Positions 7,618 through 15,453 of a stretch of 45,502 nucleotides of DNA are shown piece after piece. The stretch comes from Albidovulum sp. Lineage in GTDB: Bacteria > Pseudomonadota > Alphaproteobacteria > Rhodobacterales > Rhodobacteraceae. A program made the position numbers and the translations under genes. The notes below the pieces were generated by a model that was not told where the DNA came from, made no database searches, and saw nothing but the letters and a program-made list of their open reading frames with translations. Where the stretch lies: contig JAUQYA010000051.1 of NCBI GenBank assembly GCA_030837785.1, positions 1 to 45,502 of the forward strand, written 5' to 3'. Within the stretch, counting starts at the first letter, position 1, and each line of letters opens with the position of its first letter.

Positions 7618-8574
7618 TCAGTGCCCGCCCTTGCCGAAGAGGGGCGCGATCACCCGCGTCACCAGCGGGACCAGCAGCATCCCGAGCGCGACGCCGAAGA
7701 TGCCCGAAAGCGCGGCGGTGACGAGCCAGCCGAGGAAGCCCGCGAAGGGCCCTTCGGCCGCATGCGCCACCGCCTCGGCCGCGTGGTGGATCGCGCCGTA
7801 GGGCATCGGCCAGCCCAGCACCTCGAACCCGTGCAGGATGATCGCACCGCCGACCCAGAGCATGGCGAGCGTGCCCACCGCGGACAGAAGCGCCATCAGC
7901 TTCGGCATCCCCTTCACCAGACCGATCCCGAAGCCCCGGCCGATCGCCGTTCGCGCGCGGGCCGCGACGTGAAGGCCGATGTCGTCCATCTTCACGATCA
8001 GCGCCACCGCGCCGTAGACCGCCACGGTGATGCCGACGCCGACGACCGCAAGCGTCAGCGCCTCCATCCAGACCGACCCGCCGGGAATGGCGGCGAGCGC
8101 GATGGTCATGATCTCGGCCGAGAGGATGAAATCGGTCTTGATCGCGCCCCGCACCCGCTCCTCCTCCAGATGCGCGGGGTCCTTCACATCAAGGTCGGCC
8201 TCCACCTCGGGGTCGGCGTGCGGAAAGAGCCGGTGGAACACCTTCTCCGCCCCCTCGAAACAGAGATAGGCCCCGCCGATCATCAGAAGCGGCGTGACCG
8301 CCCAGGGCGCGAAGGCATTCAGCAGCAAGGCCAGCGGCAGCAGGATCACGATCTTGTTGAAGAGCGAGCCCTTGGTGATCTTCCAGATGATCGGCAGCTC
8401 GCGCCTGGCCTCGAAGCCGTGGACGTATTTCGGCGTCACCGCCGCGTCGTCGATGACGACGCCCGCAGCCTTCGCCCCGGCCTTCGCCGCCATCCCGGCC
8501 ACGTCGTCGACACTGGCCGCGGCGACCTTGGCGATCGCCGCCACATCGTCGAGAAGTGCCAGAAGTCCGCTCAT
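7618..8574 (-). CDS. DUF808 (YedI-like) inner-membrane protein
   Basis: The 318-residue sequence matches the DUF808 family from its first residues (MSGLLALLDDVAAIAKVAAA) through the conserved FEARRELPIIWKITKGS segment. Several hydrophobic helices follow: around 75-100, 155-175, 180-200, 225-245 and 280-305. The family is widespread and its function is unknown. The gene ends 3 bases from the stop of the GT4 gene, tail to tail, and is probably a single-gene unit. Confidence 0.85.
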   Translation of the reverse strand: MSGLLALLDDVAAIAKVAAASVDDVAGMAAKAGAKAAGVVIDDAAVTPKYVHGFEARRELPIIWKITKGSLFNKIVILLPLALLLNAFAPWAVTPLLMIGGAYLCFEGAEKVFHRLFPHADPEVEADLDVKDPAHLEEERVRGAIKTDFILSAEIMTIALAAIPGGSVWMEALTLAVVGVGITVAVYGAVALIVKMDDIGLHVAARARTAIGRGFGIGLVKGMPKLMALLSAVGTLAMLWVGGAIILHGFEVLGWPMPYGAIHHAAEAVAHAAEGPFAGFLGWLVTAALSGIFGVALGMLLVPLVTRVIAPLFGKGGH

Positions 8575-8681
8575 TGCCTGCCTCGCCTGCCGCGCGCGGC
8601 AACCCTAAACGATCCGGCAGGGGTGGCAAGCGGGCGCCGTTCCGGACGACAGTCGCCATGCGTGCCGGAGATTGTGGCCCC

Positions 8682-8715
8682 TGTTTCCGCTAACACCCTG
8701 CCGTTTTCGCTAACA
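8682..8715 (+). promoter_or_regulatory. Two LacI-type operator-like half-palindromes upstream of the first gap gene
   Basis: TGTTTCCGCTAACA at 8682-8695 and CGTTTTCGCTAACA at 8702-8715 each keep the CGCTAACA half of TGTTAGCGCTAACA (12 and 11 of 14 matches). Their starts are 20 bp apart, about two helical turns, suggesting cooperative binding of one regulator. The pair lies about 100-135 bp before the gap start. LacI-family regulators such as CceR control central-carbon genes in Rhodobacter; that this is its site is my inference. Confidence 0.5.
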
Positions 8716-8817
8716 TCTTGAAACGGCGGGTTTTCCCGGGCCTTACTCTTTGCTATGGCAAATCAGATCGGCGCACCGGCCCGCGCATGCGCGCAGCAGG
8801 ACACAGGAGAGCATGGC

Positions 8818-9822
8818 ATGACCGTCACCATCGGCATCAACGGATTCGGCCGCATCGGGCGCTGCACGCTGGCGCATATCGCCGAAGCGGCGCGCAATGA
8901 CGTCCAGGTGGTCAGGATCAACGCCACCGGCCCGATCGAGACCAACGCGCATCTCTTGAAATACGATTCGGTCCACGGCCGCTTCGGCGGCCCGGTGAAG
9001 GTCGCGGGCAACACGCTCGACCTCGGCCGCGGCCCGATCGAGGTGATGTCCACCTACAACCCCGACGAGCTTGACTGGGACGGTGTCGACGTGGTGCTGG
9101 AATGCACCGGCAAGTTCAACGACCGCATGAAGGCCGCCGTCCACCTGACGCGCGGCGCCAAGCGTGTGCTGGTCTCGGCGCCCGCGAAGAACGCCGACAA
9201 GACCGTCGTCTACGGCGTCAACCACCGCGAGCTGAAGGCCGAACACCTTGTCGTCTCCAACGGTTCCTGCACGACGAACTGCCTCGCGCCGCTCGCCAAG
9301 GTGCTGAACGACAAGATCGGCATCGAGTCGGGCATCATGACGACGATCCATTCCTACACCGGCGACCAGCCGACGCTGGACCGCCGCCACAAGGATCTCT
9401 ACCGCGCCCGCGCCGCCGCGATGGCGATGATCCCGACCTCGACAGGCGCCGCGAAGGCCCTGGGCGAGGTTCTGCCCGAGCTTGCGGGCAAGCTCGACGG
9501 CACCGCGATCCGGGTGCCGACGCCGAACGTCTCGGCGGTGGACCTGACCTTCTTGGCCAGCCGCGACGTGACCGTGGCCGACGTGAACGAGGTCGTGCGC
9601 GAGGCGGCGGCGGGCTACATGGGCATGGTCCTTGCCTATGACCCCGAGCCGAAGGTGTCGATCGACTTCAACCACACCACCTATTCGTCCATCTTCGCCC
9701 CCGACCAGACCAAGGTCGTGGGCAAGCGCACCGTGCGCGTGCTCGCGTGGTATGACAACGAATGGGGCTTCTCCTGCCGGATGGCCGATGTGGCCGCTGC
9801 GATGGGGCGGCTCCTGCAATAA
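8818..9822 (+). CDS. gap: Type I glyceraldehyde-3-phosphate dehydrogenase, NADP-type signature
   Basis: This complete 334-residue GAPDH interconverts glyceraldehyde-3-phosphate and 1,3-bisphosphoglycerate. The start is set by AGGAG 8 bases before the ATG. The Rossmann motif INGFGRIGR is at 7-15, the catalytic Cys151 is in SNGSCTTNC, and His178 is in IHSYTG. At position 36, where NAD-specific enzymes have Asp (Asp32 in Bacillus stearothermophilus numbering), this protein has Ala (RINATGP). At the pair equivalent to Leu187-Pro188 it has Arg189-Arg190. Both changes favour binding of the NADP 2'-phosphate, as in gluconeogenic GapB of Bacillus subtilis. I therefore expect a mainly anabolic, NADP-dependent enzyme. 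It is followed by a microprotein and a second gap. Confidence 0.93.
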   Translation: MTVTIGINGFGRIGRCTLAHIAEAARNDVQVVRINATGPIETNAHLLKYDSVHGRFGGPVKVAGNTLDLGRGPIEVMSTYNPDELDWDGVDVVLECTGKFNDRMKAAVHLTRGAKRVLVSAPAKNADKTVVYGVNHRELKAEHLVVSNGSCTTNCLAPLAKVLNDKIGIESGIMTTIHSYTGDQPTLDRRHKDLYRARAAAMAMIPTSTGAAKALGEVLPELAGKLDGTAIRVPTPNVSAVDLTFLASRDVTVADVNEVVREAAAGYMGMVLAYDPEPKVSIDFNHTTYSSIFAPDQTKVVGKRTVRVLAWYDNEWGFSCRMADVAAAMGRLLQ

Positions 9823-9863
9823 GGAGCCCCGGGGGCTGCCGCCCCGCCCATGACCATCTGCCC

Positions 9864-10007
9864 ATGACCAACCGCATCGCGCTGGCGCTCGTCGCCCTGA
9901 TCGCCGCCTTTCTTGTCGCCGACGCGGTGTGGCTGCACCTGGGCGCGCCGATCTTCCTTGCGCGCAAGTTCGCCGATTTCGTCGAGTGGCTCGCCTTCTG
10001 GCGTTGA
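9864..10007 (+). CDS. 47-residue single-pass membrane microprotein between the two gap genes
   Basis: The frame reads MTNRIALALVALIAAFLVAD, then a short amphipathic tail ending DFVEWLAFWR. It would form one helix spanning about residues 5-24 with an aromatic-rich cytoplasmic or interfacial tail. It begins 41 bases after the stop of the first gap and ends 73 bases before the second. The ribosome site is poor, so translation could depend on read-through from gap. I recall similar short proteins next to gap in other Rhodobacterales, which supports a real gene, but the function is unknown. Lack of a strong ribosome site is the main doubt. Confidence 0.6.
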   Translation: MTNRIALALVALIAAFLVADAVWLHLGAPIFLARKFADFVEWLAFWR

Positions 10008-10044
10008 GCCCCTACTCTGCGGTTGACGGCGCACCCATATATGT

Positions 10045-10058
10045 TGTTAGCGCTATCG
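10045..10058 (+). promoter_or_regulatory. LacI-type operator-like site before the second gap gene
   Basis: TGTTAGCGCTATCG matches 12 of 14 positions of TGTTAGCGCTAACA. It lies 23 bp before the ATG at 10081 and about 17 bp downstream of a TTGACG (10023-10028) that could be a -35 element. Bound protein would therefore cover the promoter. The same motif family precedes the first gap. Confidence 0.5.
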
Positions 10059-10080
10059 TGCGTGGACAGGGAGGATGGCG

Positions 10081-11082
10081 ATGACGGTGACGGTGGCGAT
10101 CAACGGTTTCGGGCGGATCGGGCGGAACGTGCTTCGGGCGATCATCGAATCCGGCCGGCGCGACATCGAGGTCGTGGCGATCAACGACCTTGGGCCGGTG
10201 GAGACGAATGCCCATCTCTTGCGCTTCGATTCCGTCCACGGCCGCTTTCCGGCCGAGGTCAGGACAACCGAAACGACGATCGACGTCGGCCGCGGCCCGA
10301 TCGAGGTGACGGCCATGCGCGACCCCGCCGACCTGCCCTGGGGGAATGTCGACGTGGTGATGGAATGCACCGGCATCTTCACCGATCGCGACAAGGCCGC
10401 GGTGCATCTGGAAAACGGCGCGCGCCGCGTCCTCGTCTCGGCACCCTCGAAGGGCGCCGACAAGACCGTGGTCTACGGCGTCAACCACGCCACGCTGACG
10501 GCGGGCGACCTGATCGTCTCGAACGCGTCCTGCACGACGAACTGCCTCTCGCCCGTCGCCCATGTCCTTGACGAGGCCATCGGCATCGCCAGGGGGTTCA
10601 TGACGACGATCCACAGCTACACCGGCGACCAGCCGACGCTCGACACCTACCACAAGGACCTTTACCGGGCGCGGGCGGCCGCGCTCAGCATGATCCCGAC
10701 CTCCACCGGGGCGGCGAAGTCGGTGGGGATCGTCCTGCCCCGCCTCGCCGGCAGGTTGGATGGCGTCGCGATCCGGGTGCCCACGCCCAATGTCTCGGCC
10801 GTGGATTTCGTGTTCGAGGCGGCGCGCGACACCAGCGTCGAGGAGATCAACGCCGCGATGCGGGCAGCCGCCGACGGCCCGCTCAAGGGCATCCTCGGCT
10901 GCACCGAGTTCAAGAACGTCTCGGCCGACTTCAACCACGATCCCCGCTCCGCCGTCTTCCACCTCGACCAGACGCGGGTGATGGACGGACGGATGGCCCG
11001 CATCCTCGCCTGGTATGACAACGAATGGGGCTTTTCCTGCCGCATGGCCGATGTCGCCGTGGAGATGGGCAAGCACCTCTGA
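10081..11082 (+). CDS. gap: Type I glyceraldehyde-3-phosphate dehydrogenase, NAD-type signature
   Basis: A second complete GAPDH of 333 residues lies directly downstream of the first. Cys151 (SNASCTTNC) and the His of IHSYTG are intact. Unlike its neighbour it keeps Asp36 (AINDLGP), the residue that binds the adenosine ribose of NAD and excludes NADP, and it has Thr189-Tyr190 instead of Arg-Arg. It is therefore expected to be the NAD-dependent, glycolytic partner. The ATG at 10081 is preferred over one at 10075 because CAGGGAGG lies at proper distance only from the former. The two genes may share part of a transcript, but a separate operator-like site suggests an own promoter. Confidence 0.93.
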   Translation: MTVTVAINGFGRIGRNVLRAIIESGRRDIEVVAINDLGPVETNAHLLRFDSVHGRFPAEVRTTETTIDVGRGPIEVTAMRDPADLPWGNVDVVMECTGIFTDRDKAAVHLENGARRVLVSAPSKGADKTVVYGVNHATLTAGDLIVSNASCTTNCLSPVAHVLDEAIGIARGFMTTIHSYTGDQPTLDTYHKDLYRARAAALSMIPTSTGAAKSVGIVLPRLAGRLDGVAIRVPTPNVSAVDFVFEAARDTSVEEINAAMRAAADGPLKGILGCTEFKNVSADFNHDPRSAVFHLDQTRVMDGRMARILAWYDNEWGFSCRMADVAVEMGKHL

Positions 11083-11112
11083 CCAACGGCGCCGGGCAGG
11101 CCGGGCGGGCGC

Positions 11113-11607
11113 TCAGCGCCCGAACTTCGCCGCCAGCGCCCGATTGACCGCCGGGGTCACGAACTTCGACACGTCGCCGCCGAGCCGGGCAATTTCCTTG
11201 ACCAGTTTCGAGGCGATCGCCTGGCGGCGGGCGTCGGCCATCAGGAACACGGTCTCGACGCTGTCGTCCATCGCGCGGTTCATGCCGACCATCTGGAATT
11301 CGTATTCGAAATCCGCCACCGCCCTGAGCCCGCGGACGATGATGCTGGCGCCGACGTCGCGCGCGCAGTCGATCAGGAGGTTCTCGAAAGGGTGGACGAC
11401 GATCTCGCCGCCCGTCGCGGCGGCGATGGCCGCGCATTCGCGCTCCACCATCTCCACCCGCTCCTCCAGGGCAAAGAGCGGCCCCTTGTCGCGGTTGATC
11501 GCCACGCCGATCACCAGCCGATCGACAAGCAGCATGGCCCGCTTGATGATGTCGGAATGGCCGAGCGTGATCGGATCGAACGTGCCGGGATAAAGGCCGA
11601 TGCGCAT
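11113..11607 (-). CDS. coaD: Phosphopantetheine adenylyltransferase
   Basis: The 164-residue protein carries the nucleotidyltransferase motif GTFDPITLGH at residues 8-17 (the HxGH-type motif is TLGH) and the conserved IIVRGLRAVADFEYE segment. It joins ATP and 4'-phosphopantetheine to give dephospho-CoA, the penultimate step of CoA synthesis in the cytoplasm. Length and motifs are standard. It stands on the reverse strand, 98 bases after the stop of the CBS-domain gene, and converges with the second gap. Another CoA gene, coaX, is in this window but far away. Confidence 0.93.
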   Translation of the reverse strand: MRIGLYPGTFDPITLGHSDIIKRAMLLVDRLVIGVAINRDKGPLFALEERVEMVERECAAIAAATGGEIVVHPFENLLIDCARDVGASIIVRGLRAVADFEYEFQMVGMNRAMDDSVETVFLMADARRQAIASKLVKEIARLGGDVSKFVTPAVNRALAAKFGR

Positions 11608-11637
11608 GTCTTGACGTCTTCCCCCTTCGGGATCATG

Positions 11638-11664
11638 CCGCAACGCAACAATATTGCGCAGCGG
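11638..11664 (-). promoter_or_regulatory. Hairpin in the coaD leader
   Basis: CCGC-aa-CGCAA, a CAATA loop and TTGCG-ca-GCGG form a stem with one internal 2x2 bulge, 31 bases before the coaD start. No T-run follows, so it is not a classic terminator. It may be a leader structure or an operator; no regulator is known to me. Confidence 0.3.
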
Positions 11665-11705
11665 AATGCAAGGGCCTTCGCCGCGGTGCGGCACCGGCGC
11701 CCGGA

Positions 11706-12140
11706 TCAGTTGCCCTTGATCATCCCCTCCAGCGCGTCCTTCTCCATCGCCAGTTCCGAGATGCGCGCGGCGACCACATCGCCGATCGAGATGATGCCCA
11801 CCATCTCGCCGCGGTCCATGACCGGCATGTGGCGGAAACGCCCGGCCGTCATCTTCTCCAGCACCATGTCGGCGCTGTCGCCCGGCGCGCAGGAAATCAG
11901 GTTGCGGGTCATCAGCGCGTCGACCTTCTCCTCGAGGCAGACTGACCCGCGCCGGCCCAGGTCGCGGACGATGTCGCGTTCCGACAGGATGCCCTGAGGC
12001 GTCTTTCCGTCCGCCGACACCACAACCGCGCCGATCCGGCGTTCCGCCAGAAGGCGGGCTGCGTCGGCGACGCTCGTGCCTGGGGGCACGGTGATCACCG
12101 CGGTCACGGGCTTCGAGCGGATAATCTGGTGCACCTGCAT
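11706..12140 (-). CDS. Two-CBS-domain protein
   Basis: The 144-residue product consists of two CBS motifs, about residues 8-66 and 74-130, with the typical segments RRIGAVVVSADGKTPQGILS and RFRHMPVMDRGEMVGIISI. Stand-alone CBS pairs bind adenine nucleotides (AMP, ATP, NADH) and sense energy status or regulate partners; the partner is unknown here. A good ribosome site, GGGAG, precedes the ATG at 12140. It lies between coaD and a LysR-type regulator, all on the reverse strand, with gaps of 98 and 59 bases, so it may be its own unit. Confidence 0.88.
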   Translation of the reverse strand: MQVHQIIRSKPVTAVITVPPGTSVADAARLLAERRIGAVVVSADGKTPQGILSERDIVRDLGRRGSVCLEEKVDALMTRNLISCAPGDSADMVLEKMTAGRFRHMPVMDRGEMVGIISIGDVVAARISELAMEKDALEGMIKGN

Positions 12141-12199
12141 GTCAATCTCCCGTAACTGCGGCCCCTCTTCGCAACCGTCTTCCCTAACCCCCGGTTCTG

Positions 12200-13093
12200 T
12201 CAAGCAAAGCCTTCAAGCCGCACAAGCTCGCGCCGCACGCCCTGGGCCAGCAGTTCGGCAAAGCGGTTCAGCCGGTCCACCCGCCGGTCGTCGTCATGGC
12301 GGATCAGGTAGAAGCTGCGGCTGAGCGACAATGCCCCCGGCAGGACGCGCACCAGCTCCGGCGCGGCCGGCAGCGAGAAATCGTGGACGATGGCCACCCC
12401 CGCGCCGGCCCTCAGCCAGTTGAACTGGACCGAAACGGAGTTGGACGCCAGCGTCACCACCTCGACCCCGGTCTCGGCCAGATAATCCAGCTCCTTGTCG
12501 AAGATCAGGTCGGGGATGTAGCCGATCATCCGGTGCCCCCTGAGGTCGGCCAGCGTACGGATCGGCGGGTGGCGGGCGAGATAGTCGCGCGAGGCGGCGA
12601 GGTGGAGGTGGTAGTCGGCCAGCCTTTGCACCGAGAGCCGCCCCGCCGCCGGCCGGCTGACCGTGATCGCCATGTCGGCCTCGCGCTTGGACAGGTTGAA
12701 GACCCTGGGCAGCGCGATGATCTGCACCTCGAGCCCCGGATTGTCGTCGCAGATCCGCGCCGTGACCTGCGGCAGCAGGAAGTTCGCCACCCCGTCCGGG
12801 GCGCCGATGCGGACCTGGCCGGAAAGCCGGCCGGGGTCGCCCCGGACCTCTTCGCTCGCCGCGGCGACGGCCTGTTCGGCGCGGATCGCGTGGGCCAGAA
12901 GCCGCTGGCCTTCCTCGGTCAGCGCATAACCCTGGGCCGAGCGCGCGAAGAGCCGCGCCGCCATCGCCTCTTCCAGCCGCGCGACCCGCCTTCCCACGGT
13001 GGCGGGGTCGAGCCTCAGCACCCTGCCCGCGGCCGACAGGCTTTCCGCCCGCGCCACGGCAAGGAAGACGCGCAGATCATCCCAGTCGGCCAT
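12200..13093 (-). CDS. LysR-family transcriptional regulator, divergent from mmsA
   Basis: A 297-residue LysR-type protein: a winged helix-turn-helix at residues 1-60 (RVFLAVARAESLSAAGRVLR) and a periplasmic-binding-like effector domain from about 90 onward. It is divergent from mmsA with 104 bp between starts, the classic arrangement for a LysR regulator of its neighbour. The inducer is therefore likely a valine-pathway acyl-CoA or semialdehyde, as an inference from context. ATG at 13093 is chosen because AAGGA lies 7 bases before it; a GTG one codon earlier is possible. The shared promoter has a TTTGCA-N4-TGCAAA palindrome that could be its site. Confidence 0.88.
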   Translation of the reverse strand: MADWDDLRVFLAVARAESLSAAGRVLRLDPATVGRRVARLEEAMAARLFARSAQGYALTEEGQRLLAHAIRAEQAVAAASEEVRGDPGRLSGQVRIGAPDGVANFLLPQVTARICDDNPGLEVQIIALPRVFNLSKREADMAITVSRPAAGRLSVQRLADYHLHLAASRDYLARHPPIRTLADLRGHRMIGYIPDLIFDKELDYLAETGVEVVTLASNSVSVQFNWLRAGAGVAIVHDFSLPAAPELVRVLPGALSLSRSFYLIRHDDDRRVDRLNRFAELLAQGVRRELVRLEGFA

Positions 13094-13103
13094 CACCCCA
13101 TCC

Positions 13104-13119
13104 TTTGCAGGAATGCAAA
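13104..13119. promoter_or_regulatory. Palindrome TTTGCA-GGAA-TGCAAA in the LysR/mmsA promoter
   Basis: A perfect 6-bp inverted repeat with 4-base centre lies 10 bp from the LysR gene start and 79 bp before mmsA. LysR proteins often bind T-N11-A palindromes just upstream of their own gene. A second, shorter inverted repeat GCAA-TT-TTGC lies at 13149-13158 nearer mmsA. Both are candidates for autoregulation and activation sites. Confidence 0.45.
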
Positions 13120-13197
13120 ACGCATTTGGGAAACTGCCTCTTCTCCGAGCAATTTTGCAAGCCTATCCTGCCCCCGACCTGTTCAGGAGGACGGCAC

Positions 13198-14697
13198 ATG
13201 AAGGAACTCACCCACTGGATCAACGGCAAGCATGTGAAGGGCACCTCGGGCCGCTTCGCCGATGTCTACAACCCGGCCACGGGCGAGGTGCAGGCACGGG
13301 TGCCGCTGGCCACGGTGGCCGAACTGGGCGCCGCCGTCGCCGCCGCCGCCGAGGCGCAGGAGAGATGGGGCGCGACCAACCCGCAGCGCCGCGCCCGGGT
13401 GATGATGAAGTTCGCCGACCTGATCAACCGCGACATGGAAAAGCTGGCTGAATGCGTCAGCCGTGAACACGGCAAGACGCTGCCGGACGGGCGCGGCGAC
13501 GTGCAGCGGGGCCTTGAGGTGATCGAGGTCTGCATGGGCGCGCCGCACATGCTGAAGGGCGAGTATACCAATGACGGCGGCCCCGGCATCGACCTCTACT
13601 CGATGCGCCAGCCGCTCGGCGTCGGGGCCGGCATCACGCCGTTCAACTTCCCCGCGATGATCCCGCTGTGGAAGATGGGTCCGGCGCTGTCAGCCGGCAA
13701 CGCGATGATCCTGAAGCCTTCGGAACGCTGCCCCTCGACCTCGCTGATGCTGGCCGAGCTTCTTCAGGAGGCGGGCCTGCCGGACGGCGTCCTTCAGGTC
13801 GTCAACGGCGACAAGGAAGTGGTGGACGCGATCCTCGACCACGAGGCGATCCAGGCGGTGGGCTTCGTCGGCTCGACCCCGATCGCGCAGTACATCTACG
13901 GCCGCGCCGCCGCGAACGGCAAGCGCGCGCAATGCTTCGGCGGCGCCAAGAACCACATGATCGTCATGCCCGACGCCGACATGGACAAGGCGGCCGACGC
14001 GCTGGTGGGCGCGGGCTTCGGCGCGGCGGGCGAACGCTGCATGGCGATCTCGGTCGCGGTGCCGGTGGGCGACAAGACTGCGGACGCGCTGATCGAACGC
14101 CTCGTGCCCAGGATCGAGAAGCTGAAGGTCGGCCCCTATACCGCCGGCGCCGACGTGGACTACGGCCCGCTGATCACCGCCCAGGCGATGGAGCGGGTCA
14201 AGGGCCTGATCACCTCGGGCGTGGAGCAGGGTGCGACGATCCTGACCGACGGGCGGAACTTCAGGCTCCAGGGCTACGAGAACGGCTTCTTCGTCGGCCC
14301 GACGCTGTTCGACAACGTCACCCCCGAGATGGAGATCTACAAGCAGGAGATCTTCGGCCCGGTGCTGAGCCAGGTGCGCGCGAAGACCTACGAAGAGGCG
14401 CTGAACCTCGTCATCGACAACCCCTACGGCAACGGCACGGCGATCTACACCGCCGATGGCGACACCGCCCGCGATTTTGCCAGCCGGGTGAATGTCGGCA
14501 TGGTCGGGATCAACTTCCCGATCCCGGTGCCGCTGTCCTACCACAGCTTCGGCGGCTGGAAGAAATCGGCCTTCGGCGACCTCAACCAGTACGGCCCGGA
14601 CGCCTTCCGCTTCTACACCAAGACCAAGACGGTGACGGCGCGCTGGTTCTCCGGCATCAAGGAAGGCGGCGAGTTCGCCTTCAAGGCGATGGACTGA
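13198..14697 (+). CDS. mmsA: CoA-acylating methylmalonate-semialdehyde dehydrogenase
   Basis: The 499-residue enzyme belongs to the aldehyde dehydrogenase superfamily, MMSDH branch. It oxidises methylmalonate semialdehyde (and malonate semialdehyde) with NAD+ and CoA to propionyl-CoA (or acetyl-CoA) and CO2, the last step of valine degradation. Evident are the cofactor stretch ITPFNFPAMIPLWKMGPAL, the catalytic Cys281 in GAAGERCMAIS and the C-terminal FSGIKEGGEFAFKAMD. The ribosome site AGGAGG is 7 bases before the ATG at 13198. It is transcribed divergently from the LysR gene and ends at a strong terminator. The other valine genes resume at 16644, beyond two genes on the opposite strand. Confidence 0.93.
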   Translation: MKELTHWINGKHVKGTSGRFADVYNPATGEVQARVPLATVAELGAAVAAAAEAQERWGATNPQRRARVMMKFADLINRDMEKLAECVSREHGKTLPDGRGDVQRGLEVIEVCMGAPHMLKGEYTNDGGPGIDLYSMRQPLGVGAGITPFNFPAMIPLWKMGPALSAGNAMILKPSERCPSTSLMLAELLQEAGLPDGVLQVVNGDKEVVDAILDHEAIQAVGFVGSTPIAQYIYGRAAANGKRAQCFGGAKNHMIVMPDADMDKAADALVGAGFGAAGERCMAISVAVPVGDKTADALIERLVPRIEKLKVGPYTAGADVDYGPLITAQAMERVKGLITSGVEQGATILTDGRNFRLQGYENGFFVGPTLFDNVTPEMEIYKQEIFGPVLSQVRAKTYEEALNLVIDNPYGNGTAIYTADGDTARDFASRVNVGMVGINFPIPVPLSYHSFGGWKKSAFGDLNQYGPDAFRFYTKTKTVTARWFSGIKEGGEFAFKAMD

Positions 14698-14735
14698 CGC
14701 TTCGCCCGGGGCAGTTCCCGTCGCGTGAAACGAAC

Positions 14736-14770
14736 GGGCCGGGGGCGGACTGCCCCCGGCCCTTCTTCTT
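14736..14770 (+). terminator. Rho-independent terminator after mmsA
   Basis: Arms GGGCCGGGGGC (14736-14746) and GCCCCCGGCCC (14752-14762) form an 11-bp perfect stem with a 5-base loop, followed by TTCTTCTT. It lies 39 bases after the mmsA stop and separates mmsA transcription from the converging VPLPA gene. Confidence 0.8.
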
Positions 14771-14801
14771 GTCGGCCCATGCCGCAGGGAACCGGAAACC
14801 G

Positions 14802-14824
14802 AAAAGGGAGGGCATCGCCCCCCT
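14802..14824 (-). terminator. Rho-independent terminator of the first VPLPA-CTERM gene
   Basis: On the reverse strand a G-rich arm, a GAT loop and GCCCTCCC are followed by TTTTC; the stem overlaps the stop codon and has one or two mismatches. The sequence around the T-run resembles the terminator of the next VPLPA gene (15594-15616). Confidence 0.55.
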
Positions 14825-15453
14825 CAGACCTGTTCGTCCGGTACTCGGTTCGCCCGGCGACGCCGGCGGAGGAACGCCGCCGCCCCGCCCAGCGCACCCA
14901 GAAGCGCAAGCCCCGATGCCGGCAGCGGCACCGGCGCCGCGACCAGCGTCGCGGTGGCCTGGATCGTCGCGCCATTGGCCTGGCCCTGGCCGAGGCCAAG
15001 GAGCCCATAGCTGAAATTCGCATCGTTCAGCACGATCGACAGCACCCCGCCGTTGGCGAAGTTGAAGACGAGGGGCGCCCCCCAGGCCACCGAGGCATAT
15101 TGGATCACACCGCCATGTCCGGTGGTGGACCCGGTCACCGTGCCATTGGCGCCGATGCTCGAAAGGGTGAGCCCGGCGAGAAGCGAGCTTGTCCGGGTGT
15201 TGTTGCCGTTGACCTTCTTTTCCGTCGCCCAGATGTCGAAAAGATCGAAGGTCGTGCTCTGCCCGGCGGTGTCGAGCTGGAAGCTGAAGGCGCCCGACGT
15301 CGCCGATGTCGCCATGACGAGGCCCGGCTCGCGGAAGGAAGTTCCGCTGAGAGAGAATATCCCGTTGAACGTGGCCGCCTGCCCCGCCACCACCGATCCC
15401 ACGAAGATCGCCGCCGAAACCACGGCCGACCCGACAATGGAAACCATACGCAT
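14824..15453 (-). CDS. Exported protein with VPLPA-CTERM sorting signal
   Basis: The 209-residue protein has a signal peptide (MRMVSIVGSAVVSAAIFVGS, cleavage after GQAA) and a Ser/Thr/Gly-rich body of about 140 residues without Cys. The C-terminus begins VPLPASG at residue 175, then a hydrophobic helix and RRRRR. That tripartite tail is the VPLPA-CTERM signal, recognised by an exosortase (XrtD type) that cuts the protein and attaches it to the envelope or exopolysaccharide. The function of the body is unknown. GGAAAGGTGAG before the ATG at 15453 is a good ribosome site. No exosortase is encoded here. It sits with a second such gene between mmsA and the rest of the valine genes. Confidence 0.82.
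   Translation of the reverse strand: MRMVSIVGSAVVSAAIFVGSVVAGQAATFNGIFSLSGTSFREPGLVMATSATSGAFSFQLDTAGQSTTFDLFDIWATEKKVNGNNTRTSSLLAGLTLSSIGANGTVTGSTTGHGGVIQYASVAWGAPLVFNFANGGVLSIVLNDANFSYGLLGLGQGQANGATIQATATLVAAPVPLPASGLALLGALGGAAAFLRRRRRANRVPDEQV

Noticed and set aside
9826..9846. GC-rich dyad AGCCCC-G-GGGGCT after the first gap as a terminator
   Set aside because: The loop would have one base and no T-run follows, so it is unlikely to act as a terminator.
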